A DNA stretch of 64,000 bases, from the NCBI RefSeq assembly GCF_004343605.1, contig NZ_POSF01000005.1, forward strand, positions 36,669 to 100,668, read 5' to 3'. A model generated the notes under the pieces. That model had not been told where the DNA came from, did not search any database, and saw nothing but the letters and a program-made list of their open reading frames with translations. Positions 1 through 8,165 of this stretch are shown piece by piece. The stretch's first letter is position 1, and the number at the start of each line of letters is the position of its first letter. The DNA comes from Dehalobacter sp. 12DCB1. GTDB taxonomy: Bacteria > Bacillota > Desulfitobacteriia > Desulfitobacteriales > Syntrophobotulaceae. The position numbers and the translations under genes are program-made.

Positions 1-49
1 CACAGCAGATGGGCTGATACCCGCATGAAAAAACAATATTATACCATAC

Positions 50-86
50 AGGCACACCGTTAGGAGCAATTACGGTGTGCCTTTTT
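50..86 (+). terminator. Rho-independent terminator upstream of the virB6-like gene
   Basis: Perfect 11-bp stem (50-60 with 72-82), 11-nt loop, then a run of five T. It stands only about 30 bases before the start of the VirB6-like gene, so it either ends an upstream transcript or acts as a leader attenuator. Confidence 0.8.
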
Positions 87-116
87 CTATTTCACATGGA
101 AGGAGGTGCTTGTCCT

Positions 117-1022
117 ATGTTTATATGGGATTTCCTGATGGGGGACGTCATGGATCAGATCATCGAATGGTTCTATGGTCAAGCCGTGGGGTTCCTTGGC
201 GACTTTTTTGCCCAAATGGGCAACATGGGCGTCGAACTGTTTGATATGCCGTGGGTGGAAAGTATCGTCCTGTTTTTTTCTTATCTGGCATGGGCGCTCT
301 ATGTGACAGGGCTGGTGGTTTCCGTTTTCGAGTGCGGCATTGAGTATCAGTCCGGACGCGGCAGCATCAAGGATACTCTTCTGAATGCTCTCAAGGGATT
401 TTTGGCTGTCAGCATGTTTACGACAGTACCCATTGAGCTGTTCAAGCTGGCGGTCAACCTGCAGGCCAGTCTGTCCTCTGGCATCACCGGCTACGGCTCC
501 GGCATCGACACGCTCGCAACCGGAATCATCAATAACCTGAATGCAGCCGGTAGCCTGGAAGGTGCAACAAGCTCCGGCGTTTTCGGCGGTCTCGATCCCG
601 TCACGAATCCCCTCCTGATGCTCTTTATTATCATCATGATGGGATACGCTGTAATAAAAGTTTTTTTCAGCAATCTGAAAAGAGGCGGCATCCTGCTGAT
701 CCAGATCTCAGTCGGATCGCTGTATATGTTCAGCGTTCCCCGCGGTTATCTCGACGGCTTCGTCCAATGGTGCAAACAGATCATCGGGCTGTGTTTGACC
801 ACATTTCTACAGGCAACGATCCTTGTGGCGGGACTCATGGTCATACCTGACCGCTGCCTTCTGGGGCTTGGCCTGATGCTTGCGGCCGGAGAGGTGCCGC
901 GGATCGCCGGGGCCTTTGGACTCGACACCAGCACAAGGGCGAACCTGATGTCCGCTGTTTACACCGCTCAGGCGGCGGTCAATACCACGCGCACGGTGGT
1001 ACAGGCTGTGGCGCCGAAATAG
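117..1022 (+). CDS. VirB6/TrbL-like conjugal transfer membrane protein
   Basis: Polytopic membrane protein of 301 residues, expected to form part of the type IV secretion channel in the cytoplasmic membrane. Hydrophobic stretches cover roughly residues 45-75, 90-120, 165-190 and 225-260, and the C-terminal third is Gly/Ala/Met rich, as in the clostridial VirB6/TrbL proteins of the CD1112 type. ATG 117 was chosen because AGGAGGTG lies just before it; the longer reading frame from 75 would start inside the preceding terminator. It is followed 19 bases later by the DUF4406-like gene in the same direction, so the two are probably co-transcribed. Family assignment rests on topology and ICE context, since no catalytic motif exists. 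Confidence 0.75.
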   Translation: MFIWDFLMGDVMDQIIEWFYGQAVGFLGDFFAQMGNMGVELFDMPWVESIVLFFSYLAWALYVTGLVVSVFECGIEYQSGRGSIKDTLLNALKGFLAVSMFTTVPIELFKLAVNLQASLSSGITGYGSGIDTLATGIINNLNAAGSLEGATSSGVFGGLDPVTNPLLMLFIIIMMGYAVIKVFFSNLKRGGILLIQISVGSLYMFSVPRGYLDGFVQWCKQIIGLCLTTFLQATILVAGLMVIPDRCLLGLGLMLAAGEVPRIAGAFGLDTSTRANLMSAVYTAQAAVNTTRTVVQAVAPK

Positions 1023-1041
1023 CAGAGAAAGGAAGGAGCCT

Positions 1042-2133
1042 ATGAAGCTCATCTATGTGGCGTCCCCTTACGCGGGGGATGTCGAAAATAATGTAGAATT
1101 TGCGAAACGGGCGTGCCGCTATGTAATGGAACAGGGGCATGCTTTTTTTGCGCCCCATCTGCTCTATCCGCAGATACTGGAGGACAGCAATCCGGCAGAG
1201 CGGGAAACGGGACTGAAGCTCGGCCATCATATGTTGGAACGCTGTGATGAGATGTGGGTCTTCGGCAACAGGATCAGTTCCGGTATGGAAGCGGAAATTG
1301 AGCGGGCAAAACAACTTGGTATCCCGATCCGATACGTGTCGGCAGAACAGATCCTCGGCTCTCCAAATCCCACCTACGCGATATGGGTAAAAGGGCGGCC
1401 GGACAGCCCGCTTGCGGGAAAAGCGGGCTTTTTAAGCGAGAACAGACAGCTTCTCACTTTCACCTCTCAGCAGAAAGCCATGTTCCGTATCGGTGAAATC
1501 AGGGGACTGTGCCTGAACAGCCAACCCGTCACGGAATACAGATGTATGGAATATCCTCAGAAATACGCTTCCGATAGCCGGATATCTCTGGAATCGCTCC
1601 GGGAGCCGGATACGATTCCCGCGTTCGATCCGAATAAATTTGAGGTTAGAAGCCGGGAATACGGCAACACCGGAGGCCATTGCATGGTGGCCTCGGTGGA
1701 ATTCTATCTGCCCGACCTAAACCGTACCTTGTGGGTTAACTGCAACGACGAATGCGTGACCGTTACCTCCGCCGACTTCATCTGGCAGGATGAGGACAAG
1801 AACGGCGGCTGGCATGATTACGAGGCTGTACGCCTGTACGATGCCTTTTATCAGCAGACGCTTCCCGAGGACGTCGAACCGTGGCTTCCCATGATCCAAA
1901 AAGCATTGGAATATACCATCGAGCAGGAAACCGAATATTTACGGGGACAGGCTTTTTCCTTGCCGGTGGCATGGCTTCCGAAGTCCATCTGGCAAAAGAC
2001 GGCGCCGGAGTATCTTGCGTGGCTGCAGGCGGAGGGAAAAGAAATCCGCATTGCCAAGGACGGCCGTATTGAAATTGACGAGGCTTATCCACAGAGCGGC
2101 CAAAGCATACCCGGTATGACGGGGTTGCAATAA
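1042..2133 (+). CDS. DUF4406-like protein with a C-terminal ICE-type domain
   Basis: 363 residues. Residues 1-100 have the look of a nucleoside 2-deoxyribosyltransferase-like (DUF4406) fold: a starting MKLIYVASPYAGD strand-loop, then SSGMEAEIERAKQLGIPI near residue 80. Residues ~110-350 form a second domain found in clostridial ICE proteins (possibly DUF6329). That domain is rich in W, Y and D, with no motif I can tie to a reaction. RBS AAGGAAGGAG precedes ATG 1042. Its stop overlaps the methyltransferase start by one base, showing translational coupling. Whether the N-terminal domain hydrolyses nucleotides is unknown. Confidence 0.65.
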   Translation: MKLIYVASPYAGDVENNVEFAKRACRYVMEQGHAFFAPHLLYPQILEDSNPAERETGLKLGHHMLERCDEMWVFGNRISSGMEAEIERAKQLGIPIRYVSAEQILGSPNPTYAIWVKGRPDSPLAGKAGFLSENRQLLTFTSQQKAMFRIGEIRGLCLNSQPVTEYRCMEYPQKYASDSRISLESLREPDTIPAFDPNKFEVRSREYGNTGGHCMVASVEFYLPDLNRTLWVNCNDECVTVTSADFIWQDEDKNGGWHDYEAVRLYDAFYQQTLPEDVEPWLPMIQKALEYTIEQETEYLRGQAFSLPVAWLPKSIWQKTAPEYLAWLQAEGKEIRIAKDGRIEIDEAYPQSGQSIPGMTGLQ

Positions 2134-3353
2134 TGTTGACGCTGGGGAGCCTCTTCGATGGGATCGGAGGCTTCCCGCTGGCCGCAGTGCATAACGGCAT
2201 CGTCCCCGTGTGGGCAAGTGAGATTGAAGCCTTTCCTATCGAAGTCACGAAGATACACTTCCCTGATATGCTCCATGTCGGGGATATCACAAAATTGAAT
2301 GGAGCCGAACTACCGCCCGTGGACATCATCTCGGGCGGTTCGCCTTGTCAGGATCTTTCCGTGGCCGGAGCCAGAGCCGGCCTTGCCGGTGAACGCTCCG
2401 GCTTATTCATGGAACAAGTGCGAGTGACAAAGGAGTTGAGAAATGCAGATATATTGCGTGGGAGAACAGATCACCTTATTCGACCTCGATTCCTTATATG
2501 GGAAAATGTCCCTGGAGCTTTCTCCTCCGCGGGAGGCGAAGATTTCCGCTCCGTCTTGGAGGAAATCGTCAGAATTAAAGACTGTTCCTGTCATGTGCCT
2601 CGACCTGACTCCGGGTCATGGCAATCTGCTGGGGGAATCGTATTGGGAAATCAATTCTCATTGGCTTGGAGAGTGCTGGACGCTCAATACTGGGGTGTCG
2701 CCCAGCGTCGCCGTCGTATCTTCCTTGTCGCAGATTTTGGAGGATCATGTGCACCAGAAATACTATTTAACCAAGACAGCCTGTTCGGGGATACTCCGGA
2801 GAGCGAAAGCCCGGGGAAAGGAACTGCCTTCCGGTCTAAGAGAAGCACTGATCATACAAGCTGGCCTTGCACCCAACCCATAAGCCACGTTGCCTTCGCC
2901 GCAAATCAGCGCGACGAGGTGCGTGATCTGAACGATGTAGCCGGGGCGCTGGGCGCACAGCCCGGCATGAAGCAGCAGACGTTTGTCGCTAACTGCCTCA
3001 CGCCGTGGGACACACAGCAGGACCGGATCTTCACGCCGGAAAGCACGGTGCCGACGCTGGCCGGAGCCGATGGCGGCGGCGGCCGGAATCCTGCGGGGCT
3101 TATATTTTCGGCGGGCATTGTCAGTAAAGGCAACGGCGACTGCTTTCTCACACCGGAGCGGCATACATCCCTGACATCAGGCGGCGGTCAAGCCGGGCAG
3201 GGCTACCCCTGCGTGATGACTGCCGGCTTTTGCGCCGGAGCGGGTCCGGCAGCGGGAGGCATTGGGTTTCAGGAGGAATGCGCTCCAACACTGAAGGCTT
3301 CCGAAAGCGGAACAAATATGGTGCCGTCCATCCTGTGCCTTAATGACCATTAA
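2133..3353 (+). CDS. C5-cytosine DNA methyltransferase, N-terminal part (gene split by RIT element)
   Basis: Residues 1-406 hold the catalytic half of a C5 methyltransferase: SAM-binding LFDGIGGF (motif I), GGSPCQDLS with the catalytic Cys (motif IV, about residue 70), WENVPGAF (motif VI) and AQRRRRIFLVADF (motif VIII, about residue 190). After that come degenerate TLxxxxGGG-type repeats typical of phage and ICE methylases. The gene stops after LCLNDH, where the RIT element enters. The rest (motifs IX-X) lies at 6846-7583. Removing the element rejoins the frame as LND-QGG. The original enzyme probably protected the ICE from host restriction. Start codon overlaps the preceding stop by one base. 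Confidence 0.85.
   Translation: MLTLGSLFDGIGGFPLAAVHNGIVPVWASEIEAFPIEVTKIHFPDMLHVGDITKLNGAELPPVDIISGGSPCQDLSVAGARAGLAGERSGLFMEQVRVTKELRNADILRGRTDHLIRPRFLIWENVPGAFSSAGGEDFRSVLEEIVRIKDCSCHVPRPDSGSWQSAGGIVLGNQFSLAWRVLDAQYWGVAQRRRRIFLVADFGGSCAPEILFNQDSLFGDTPESESPGKGTAFRSKRSTDHTSWPCTQPISHVAFAANQRDEVRDLNDVAGALGAQPGMKQQTFVANCLTPWDTQQDRIFTPESTVPTLAGADGGGGRNPAGLIFSAGIVSKGNGDCFLTPERHTSLTSGGGQAGQGYPCVMTAGFCAGAGPAAGGIGFQEECAPTLKASESGTNMVPSILCLNDH
2443..2883 (+). CDS. Nested alternative-frame gene inside the methyltransferase
   Basis: A 146-residue frame (+1 relative to the methyltransferase) starts at ATG 2443 behind an excellent internal site, AAAGGAGTTGAGAA. It reads MQIYCVGEQITLFDL at the N terminus and SLSQILED, then KTACSGILRRAKARGKEL, near the C terminus. 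I recall small clostridial phage/ICE proteins that end in this way (a Ser-Leu-Ser-Gln-Ile-Leu-Glu segment, then a Gly-Ile-Leu-Arg-Arg-Ala helix), which suggests real dual coding, not a shadow frame. It lies over methyltransferase motifs VI-VIII. No function is known to me. The main doubt is that constrained overlap with a GC-rich gene can give long spurious frames. Confidence 0.55.
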   Translation: MQIYCVGEQITLFDLDSLYGKMSLELSPPREAKISAPSWRKSSELKTVPVMCLDLTPGHGNLLGESYWEINSHWLGECWTLNTGVSPSVAVVSSLSQILEDHVHQKYYLTKTACSGILRRAKARGKELPSGLREALIIQAGLAPNP

Positions 3354-3377
3354 TCCGAACTCGGATTAATGGTCATT
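3342..3377. repeat. Perfect palindrome at left RIT junction
   Basis: 17-bp arms (3342-3358 and 3361-3377) around a two-base centre. It straddles the join between methyltransferase sequence and the left inverted repeat, and supplies the stop codon that ends the N-terminal methyltransferase fragment. No matching palindrome exists at the right end. It may be a recombinase binding or crossover site, or a footprint of the insertion event. Confidence 0.8.
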
Positions 3378-3406
3378 ATTCCGCATATTTAGTTATCCTC
3401 CTTTTT
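3376..3406 (+). repeat. RIT left terminal inverted repeat (31 bp)
   Basis: Reverse complement of 6826-6856 without mismatch. It ends in a T run that on the opposite strand reads AAAAAGGAGG. Confidence 0.9.
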
Positions 3407-3455
3407 ATCTTGAATTGTTTATAAAGTGCTTGTACAACTCGCATTGCTATGCTCT

Positions 3456-3502
3456 CTCATTTATAATTGTTCGGGATAACAATTCCAACAATTATAAATG
3501 AG
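3456..3502 (+). promoter_or_regulatory. Inverted repeat covering the ritA leader
   Basis: Perfect 16-bp arms 3456-3471 and 3487-3502 with a 15-base spacer. The right arm ends inside the GAGGAG ribosome binding site of ritA (ATG 3515). In RNA it would form a hairpin that can hide the site; in DNA it could bind a recombinase or repressor. Either would limit recombinase expression. Confidence 0.7.
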
Positions 3503-3514
3503 GAGTGATGAATT

Positions 3515-4765
3515 ATGGGCGAAAAGTCCACCACAAAATTAAAAGCCATACTTGATGGAGTGATTTGCTATCTTCACGATTGCAATTATGAGGACAGCAC
3601 AATCGAAACATACCAGGCTGCAATAGCAAAAATCCAACGGTTCTATGAAGAAAGGGGTGAACAAAATTATTCTACTGAGGACTCGGCTCTTTTTCTGGAT
3701 TTGAAACAAAAAGAATATGCTGATGGCTTAATCTCCAGACGAGTGTGGTTACCTTTGAGACGTGCTGTATTCATGTCCAACGAACTTTACAGTAAAGGTC
3801 AAATTGAAGTCGGAAGGCGGCATACTCCAGAACCCCCGGCCAAGCCCATGTCTGGCATATGCCAAAGTTTACTGACTGCATATTTACTATCGCTGAAATC
3901 TCGGAATCTTAAGCCTGCATCAATTGAGCTGGAAAAGTATAATGTAACTTTGTTTTTGCATTATCTCGATGAACACACCATAGGCGATGTTTCCCTCCTA
4001 ACAAGCAAAATTGTCCTTGATGCCATTCCATACATCAAGAAATCACGCCAAGAAACCCTCAGTCATGCACTTGGATCGGTCAGGCGCTTTTTAGAATACT
4101 TGGTTGTTCATTTTGGAATAAGTGAGGCTATTCCTATGTCCTTGTCTTTAGGGGTTGCCCGACATAAAAAAGTAATCTTTGGATTCACCGACGAAGAAGC
4201 CAGCAGAATTCTTTCAGCAGTGGACACATCCACTCCGATTGGCAAACGCGATTTTGCGATTATGACCTTGGCTTATGAGACAGGCCTACGCAGCATTGAC
4301 ATCAAAAATATGCATTTGGCCAATATCGATTGGAACCACTCGGAAATACAACTTATCCAAAGCAAAACACAAAAAACGATGATCCTTCCGTTAACAAAAA
4401 ATGCGGGCGATGCCCTGGCTGATTACATTTTGCATGGACGCCCTGAATGTAATTCGCCATATTTGTTTTTGAGCGCAGAAAAGCCATATGGAGAATTAAT
4501 AAGTGGATTATACATTATGGTCAAGAAATATGCGGCATTGTCCGGAGTAGATAAAGAAACCAAAGCGGCCATAGGTCTTCATGGATTCAGGCGCAGACTG
4601 GGAGTTGCAATGCTTGATGCTCATGTGCCTCTGTCTACAATTAGTGAGGTGCTGGGTCATGCACAGAAAAACACAACTAAAAGATATCTCTCTGTCGATA
4701 TTGAGAGATTAAGCAATTGCGCGATGCCTATGCAAGGATATGCGCCCACGCGGGAGGAGCTATGA
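3515..4765 (+). CDS. ritA: Tyrosine recombinase A of the RIT element
   Basis: 416-residue tyrosine recombinase. An N-terminal SAM-like core-binding region (about 10-200) precedes the catalytic domain. Visible catalytic residues: Arg in YETGLRSIDIKNM, the HGFRRRLG box (H-x-x-R), and the LGHAQKNTTKRYL box with the second His and the nucleophilic Tyr. RBS GAGGAG precedes ATG 3515. The last four bases (ATGA) are shared with the start of ritB, so the three recombinases are made together in one operon. The three proteins likely act as a hetero-complex that integrates the element. Confidence 0.88.
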   Translation: MGEKSTTKLKAILDGVICYLHDCNYEDSTIETYQAAIAKIQRFYEERGEQNYSTEDSALFLDLKQKEYADGLISRRVWLPLRRAVFMSNELYSKGQIEVGRRHTPEPPAKPMSGICQSLLTAYLLSLKSRNLKPASIELEKYNVTLFLHYLDEHTIGDVSLLTSKIVLDAIPYIKKSRQETLSHALGSVRRFLEYLVVHFGISEAIPMSLSLGVARHKKVIFGFTDEEASRILSAVDTSTPIGKRDFAIMTLAYETGLRSIDIKNMHLANIDWNHSEIQLIQSKTQKTMILPLTKNAGDALADYILHGRPECNSPYLFLSAEKPYGELISGLYIMVKKYAALSGVDKETKAAIGLHGFRRRLGVAMLDAHVPLSTISEVLGHAQKNTTKRYLSVDIERLSNCAMPMQGYAPTREEL

Positions 4766-5733
4766 GTAGACAGTTTCGCAGTAACTTAGCTCAAACAATT
4801 GAAGCCTTTCTCGAGCAAAAACATACCCTGGGTTTCAAATATTGCGAAAATGAACGCTACCTCGCAAATTTTGATGCCATGTGTGCCGGGCAATTTCAAA
4901 ATGAAACAACAATTACGCGTGAAATGGGTATGGCTTGGGCTGTTTCATTGCCAAATGAGAGCAGAGCTGGCCTAAGTAGGCGAATGAGTTCGGTCAGAGA
5001 GCTGGCAAAATATATCCTTCGGAACGGTGAAGAAGCATTTGTAATACCCACTGAATATGGCGCAGTACCAAGCCGGAAGCATATACCGCATATTTTCTCG
5101 CATGAGGAATTGCAGCTTTTGTTTACGACTGCTGACAGATGTTTTGAAAATGATAAATTCCCTTTATGTGCAATAGAGCCTTCGGTGCTGCTTAGACTGC
5201 TTTATGCCTGCGGGTTACGTCCCTATGAAGGAAGAACAATCTTACGTGAAAACATAGATTTAGATGATGGCACGATTTTCATTCCTGAATCAAAAAAGCT
5301 AAAGGATCGGGTTGTTATTATGGATAGCACTATGCTGGATATTTGCCGCCGGTACGACGAGAAAGCAAAACTGATTGTCCCAGACAGTGCTTATTTTTTC
5401 CCTTCACATGGACGGACAAGCAAATGCCATGATGGACATTGGCCTGCGCGGGTGTTGAACAGGTGCTTAATCAATGCGGGAATTACTGAATTCACCGGCA
5501 ACAACCCAAGACCATATGATCTCAGGCACACTTTTGCTACGCGCACGTTGCTCCGCTGGATGCAGGAGGGATACGATCTCGATAGTTGTCTGCCATATTT
5601 AAGCGCATATATGGGGCATGAGAAATTTCAGCACACACTATATTACATCCACCTTATCCCGGATTTTTTTCCTGAAATATTGCCGCGAGTGGCGTCAAAA
5701 TTTGCTTCACTGATACCGGAGGTGAGTATATGA
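4762..5733 (+). CDS. ritB: Tyrosine recombinase B of the RIT element
   Basis: 323 residues from ATG 4762, which has GGGAGGAGCT upstream and overlaps the ritA stop as ATGA; the earlier in-frame ATG at 4717 is rejected because it lacks such a site. Catalytic domain residues: Arg in YACGLRPYEGRTIL, DLRHTFATRTLL (Arg with adjacent His) and YMGHEKFQHTLYYIHLI (His and likely Tyr). The segment between the two arginine boxes is long. Stop codon overlaps ritC by four bases. Confidence 0.87.
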   Translation: MSRQFRSNLAQTIEAFLEQKHTLGFKYCENERYLANFDAMCAGQFQNETTITREMGMAWAVSLPNESRAGLSRRMSSVRELAKYILRNGEEAFVIPTEYGAVPSRKHIPHIFSHEELQLLFTTADRCFENDKFPLCAIEPSVLLRLLYACGLRPYEGRTILRENIDLDDGTIFIPESKKLKDRVVIMDSTMLDICRRYDEKAKLIVPDSAYFFPSHGRTSKCHDGHWPARVLNRCLINAGITEFTGNNPRPYDLRHTFATRTLLRWMQEGYDLDSCLPYLSAYMGHEKFQHTLYYIHLIPDFFPEILPRVASKFASLIPEVSI

Positions 5734-6767
5734 AGCTAAAAAATGATTCGTTTTTCAAATCTTCCCGCGATTTTTTAACTGTCTACTTGCCTCGGCAGCG
5801 GAAAATGAGCCCAAACACGGTAAAATCCTATAAAGGGACATTGAACCAATTTGTTGATTATCTTGTGGAAATGAAGAATATCCCAATTCTTCAGATTACA
5901 CTCGACGAATTGAACGCAGTTAATGTATCTGATTACCTTGATTGGCTTCAGGAAAGTAAAAACGCTGCATCAACCACGAGAAACCAGAAGCTGATGGCAC
6001 TCCGTTCATTTGCAAAATATTGCTCTGTTTCGGAAATCGCCAACGTTTATATTCGTATGGAGATATCCAATGTTCCCATCCAAAAGGTTCCCGGCAAAAA
6101 AGTGGAATTTCTTAGCGAGGATGCCATGCGAACACTGCTGTCCATGCCAGATATGCATAATTTTTGGGGATTGCGAAATGGAATGCTAATGATTCTAATG
6201 TATGATACAGCTGCTCGATGCCAGGAAATCCTTGACATTAAGTTGAAAGACATCGTTTTTAAGCAGAAAGCACCATACGTTTATCTCACCGGCAAGGGAG
6301 AAAAGCTCCGATCCGTCCCTCTGATGGAAAAAACGATCGATCATCTCAAGCGTTATATGCAATTCTTTCATCCAGATGAACTGAGCAGCCCGGAAGACTA
6401 TCTTTTCTATACTGTCATTCATGGGAAAAGAAATCCGATGTCTCCCGATACCGTTTCCCGAGTTGTGCATAAATATGGACTGCTCGCAAAAAAGGGAAAC
6501 CCGAATGTGCCTGAAAAAATACATCCACATATGTTTAGGCACACCAGAGCAATCCATCTTTACCGGTCTGGAGTTCCGTTGCCGCTTCTGTCCGAATATC
6601 TCGGGCATTCCCAGATGACAACAACAAGCATCTATGCATATGCCAGTATGGAAATGAAGGCTGAGGCCATAAGCAAGGCCAACAACCCGAACAATACGCC
6701 CAATACAGAAAAAACATTGTGGGAGGGGGATGCGGAAATGATCAAGCAGCTATACTGCCTCAAGTAA
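5730..6767 (+). CDS. ritC: Tyrosine recombinase C of the RIT element
   Basis: 345 residues with an N-terminal phage-integrase SAM-like domain (STVLY-type, about 10-95; see SPNTVKSYKGTLNQFVDYL). The catalytic domain has YDTAARCQEILDI (Arg), HPHMFRHTRAIHLY (HxFRH) and LGHSQMTTTSIYAYA (His, Tyr). It is closest in style to XerC/D-like recombinases. Translation starts at ATG 5730 overlapping the ritB stop; RBS GGAGGTGAGT lies just upstream. It is the last gene of the trio. Confidence 0.88.
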   Translation: MKLKNDSFFKSSRDFLTVYLPRQRKMSPNTVKSYKGTLNQFVDYLVEMKNIPILQITLDELNAVNVSDYLDWLQESKNAASTTRNQKLMALRSFAKYCSVSEIANVYIRMEISNVPIQKVPGKKVEFLSEDAMRTLLSMPDMHNFWGLRNGMLMILMYDTAARCQEILDIKLKDIVFKQKAPYVYLTGKGEKLRSVPLMEKTIDHLKRYMQFFHPDELSSPEDYLFYTVIHGKRNPMSPDTVSRVVHKYGLLAKKGNPNVPEKIHPHMFRHTRAIHLYRSGVPLPLLSEYLGHSQMTTTSIYAYASMEMKAEAISKANNPNNTPNTEKTLWEGDAEMIKQLYCLK

Positions 6768-6781
6768 CAAAAATACTTATC

Positions 6782-6816
6782 CCGAAGAATATCGCCAAAA
6801 CGGCGGTGTTCTTCGG
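6782..6816 (+). terminator. Hairpin after ritC
   Basis: Outer stem 6782-6789/6809-6816 (8 bp) and inner stem 6793-6796 with CGGCG after an AAAA loop. It lacks a strong T run, so it is a weak terminator or a structured right end of the RIT element. Confidence 0.5.
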
Positions 6817-6825
6817 ATTCAAAAG

Positions 6826-6856
6826 AAAAAGGAGGATAACTAAATATGCGGAATAA
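6826..6856 (-). repeat. RIT right terminal inverted repeat; also supplies RBS and ATG
   Basis: Exact complement of 3376-3406. Read on the plus strand it contains AAAGGAGG (6828-6834 region), then ATG at 6846, in frame with the C-terminal methyltransferase fragment. Confidence 0.9.
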
Positions 6857-7583
6857 CGATCAGGGCGGCAAACGGATCGATTTGAGCCATGGTGTCAGCG
6901 GGACTCTCCGAGCAGATGAGCGAGGGCACCAGCCGCTGATCATGGCAACACAGCAGGGCGGCGCGGAAATCGGCGTGGGCGTCTGCCCGGCGATCACCGC
7001 CGCAGCGGGAATGAGCGGTAACAACCAGCCCGTGCTGTTTGAAAATCATGGGATCGACAGCCGCTACACCGGCCCCCATGAGGTAGCCCCCACCATGTCG
7101 GCCCGATACGGCACAGGCGGAAACAACGTACCTCTGGTAGCCGGAGAACCGGACAGCTTCTGCATTGCCGGAAACATCATCGACCGCGAAGTGCAGAACG
7201 GCGGAAACGGTATTGGGTGTCAGCCGGACATCAGTTATACCCTCAATACCGCCGACCGGCACGCTGTGTTCAGCCGGCAGCGAAGCGACGTATTTCGGAA
7301 AAACGAAGTGGTCAGCACGCAGACTGTTCATCAAGGCAAGGATGCGACCGACCTCGTGGCCGCGCCGATCATAACATGGCTGAAAAAACTTATCCGGCGC
7401 CTCACCCCGCTGGAATGCGAAAGGCTTCAGGGCTTTCCTGATCACTGGACGGATATACCCGGCGCCTCGGACAGCGCACGGTATAAGGCGCTTGGAAACT
7501 CAGTGGCGATCCCCTGCGTGGACTTTGTCCTGCGGGGCGTCGCTTATTTTTTACGCAAAATTGAAAAGGAGGTAAACAACTGA
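6846..7583 (+). CDS. C5-cytosine DNA methyltransferase, C-terminal part, re-started from the RIT repeat
   Basis: 245 residues. After four codons from the RIT repeat the frame resumes as DQGGKRIDLSHGV. It continues through the TL/GGG repeat region (SGTLRADERG, APTMSARYGTGG, SYTLNTADRH) into motif IX (RRLTPLECERLQGFPDHW) and motif X (YKALGNSVAI). The start ATG 6846 has AAAGGAGGATAACTAAAT before it, all within the inverted repeat. It could therefore be translated as a separate polypeptide. The break lies between motif VIII and motif IX, the region where natural two-subunit C5 methyltransferases are divided. Stop overlaps the next start by one base. Confidence 0.75.
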   Translation: MRNNDQGGKRIDLSHGVSGTLRADERGHQPLIMATQQGGAEIGVGVCPAITAAAGMSGNNQPVLFENHGIDSRYTGPHEVAPTMSARYGTGGNNVPLVAGEPDSFCIAGNIIDREVQNGGNGIGCQPDISYTLNTADRHAVFSRQRSDVFRKNEVVSTQTVHQGKDATDLVAAPIITWLKKLIRRLTPLECERLQGFPDHWTDIPGASDSARYKALGNSVAIPCVDFVLRGVAYFLRKIEKEVNN

Positions 7584-8146
7584 TGGGATGCTGGGGAATT
7601 ACCGCTTTTGAATCGGATGACGGATTGGACGCGGTTAACTTTTTCAGAGGAAATCTGCCGGAGGACGGGAAACTGGAGCTTGGGAAAATGATTGAAGCCA
7701 TGCAGAAAGATGAGGGGTATGTGCCTGACGTTACTGACGGCTATTCCCACACCGGCCCTATGGCATTTGCTGAAATCGCGGTGAAATTCCTCGACCAAGA
7801 CATCGGCGATCTGGACTATAACGAGGAATGGGCGGCAAACGATAATAAGTTTAACACCGTGACATCTTTCACCGCAACCAAGGAATCCATCCGGTGGCTC
7901 AGGGACTATATCTACGAAACGCTCAAATGCGCCAAAGAAAATGCGGAGCTCATAGCAAAACAAGGAGTGCATGAGTGGGATCGGTGGGGCGGCTGGTTTG
8001 AAGAAAAGAACTGGCACGACTGGCAAAACCATATGTCAATGCTCGTCAACCGCATGGACTCACTCCTTGCTTCTCCGGAGAGTCAAATCGAACTGCTCCA
8101 TCCACAGGAGCAGGCAAACGGCCCCGTCATGGAGCTTAACCAATAA
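7583..8146 (+). CDS. DUF4259-family protein
   Basis: 187 residues opening with MGCWGITAFESDDGLD, the conserved start of DUF4259 proteins (MGxWGxxxFxxDxAxDF). Predicted soluble and acidic; no catalytic motif visible. It overlaps the methyltransferase stop (TGATG), RBS AAAAGGAGG. The role in conjugation is unknown; related proteins occur singly in many bacteria. Confidence 0.7.
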   Translation: MGCWGITAFESDDGLDAVNFFRGNLPEDGKLELGKMIEAMQKDEGYVPDVTDGYSHTGPMAFAEIAVKFLDQDIGDLDYNEEWAANDNKFNTVTSFTATKESIRWLRDYIYETLKCAKENAELIAKQGVHEWDRWGGWFEEKNWHDWQNHMSMLVNRMDSLLASPESQIELLHPQEQANGPVMELNQ

Positions 8147-8165
8147 AACACAGGAGGAATCAGCA

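Larger units (their letters stand above)
3376..6856 (+). mobile_element. RIT (recombinase-in-trio) element inserted in the methyltransferase gene
   Basis: Three tandem tyrosine recombinase genes with four-base overlaps are bounded by perfect 31-bp inverted repeats (3376-3406 and 6826-6856). This is the known architecture of RIT elements. The flanks AATGAC (left, 3342-3347) and AACGAT (right, 6855-6860) are related six-base sequences, much as Tn554-type insertions leave differing core hexamers and no true duplication. The interrupted reading frame is restored if the element is removed. No cargo gene is present. The exact ends are uncertain by some bases because of the left palindrome. Confidence 0.85.
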
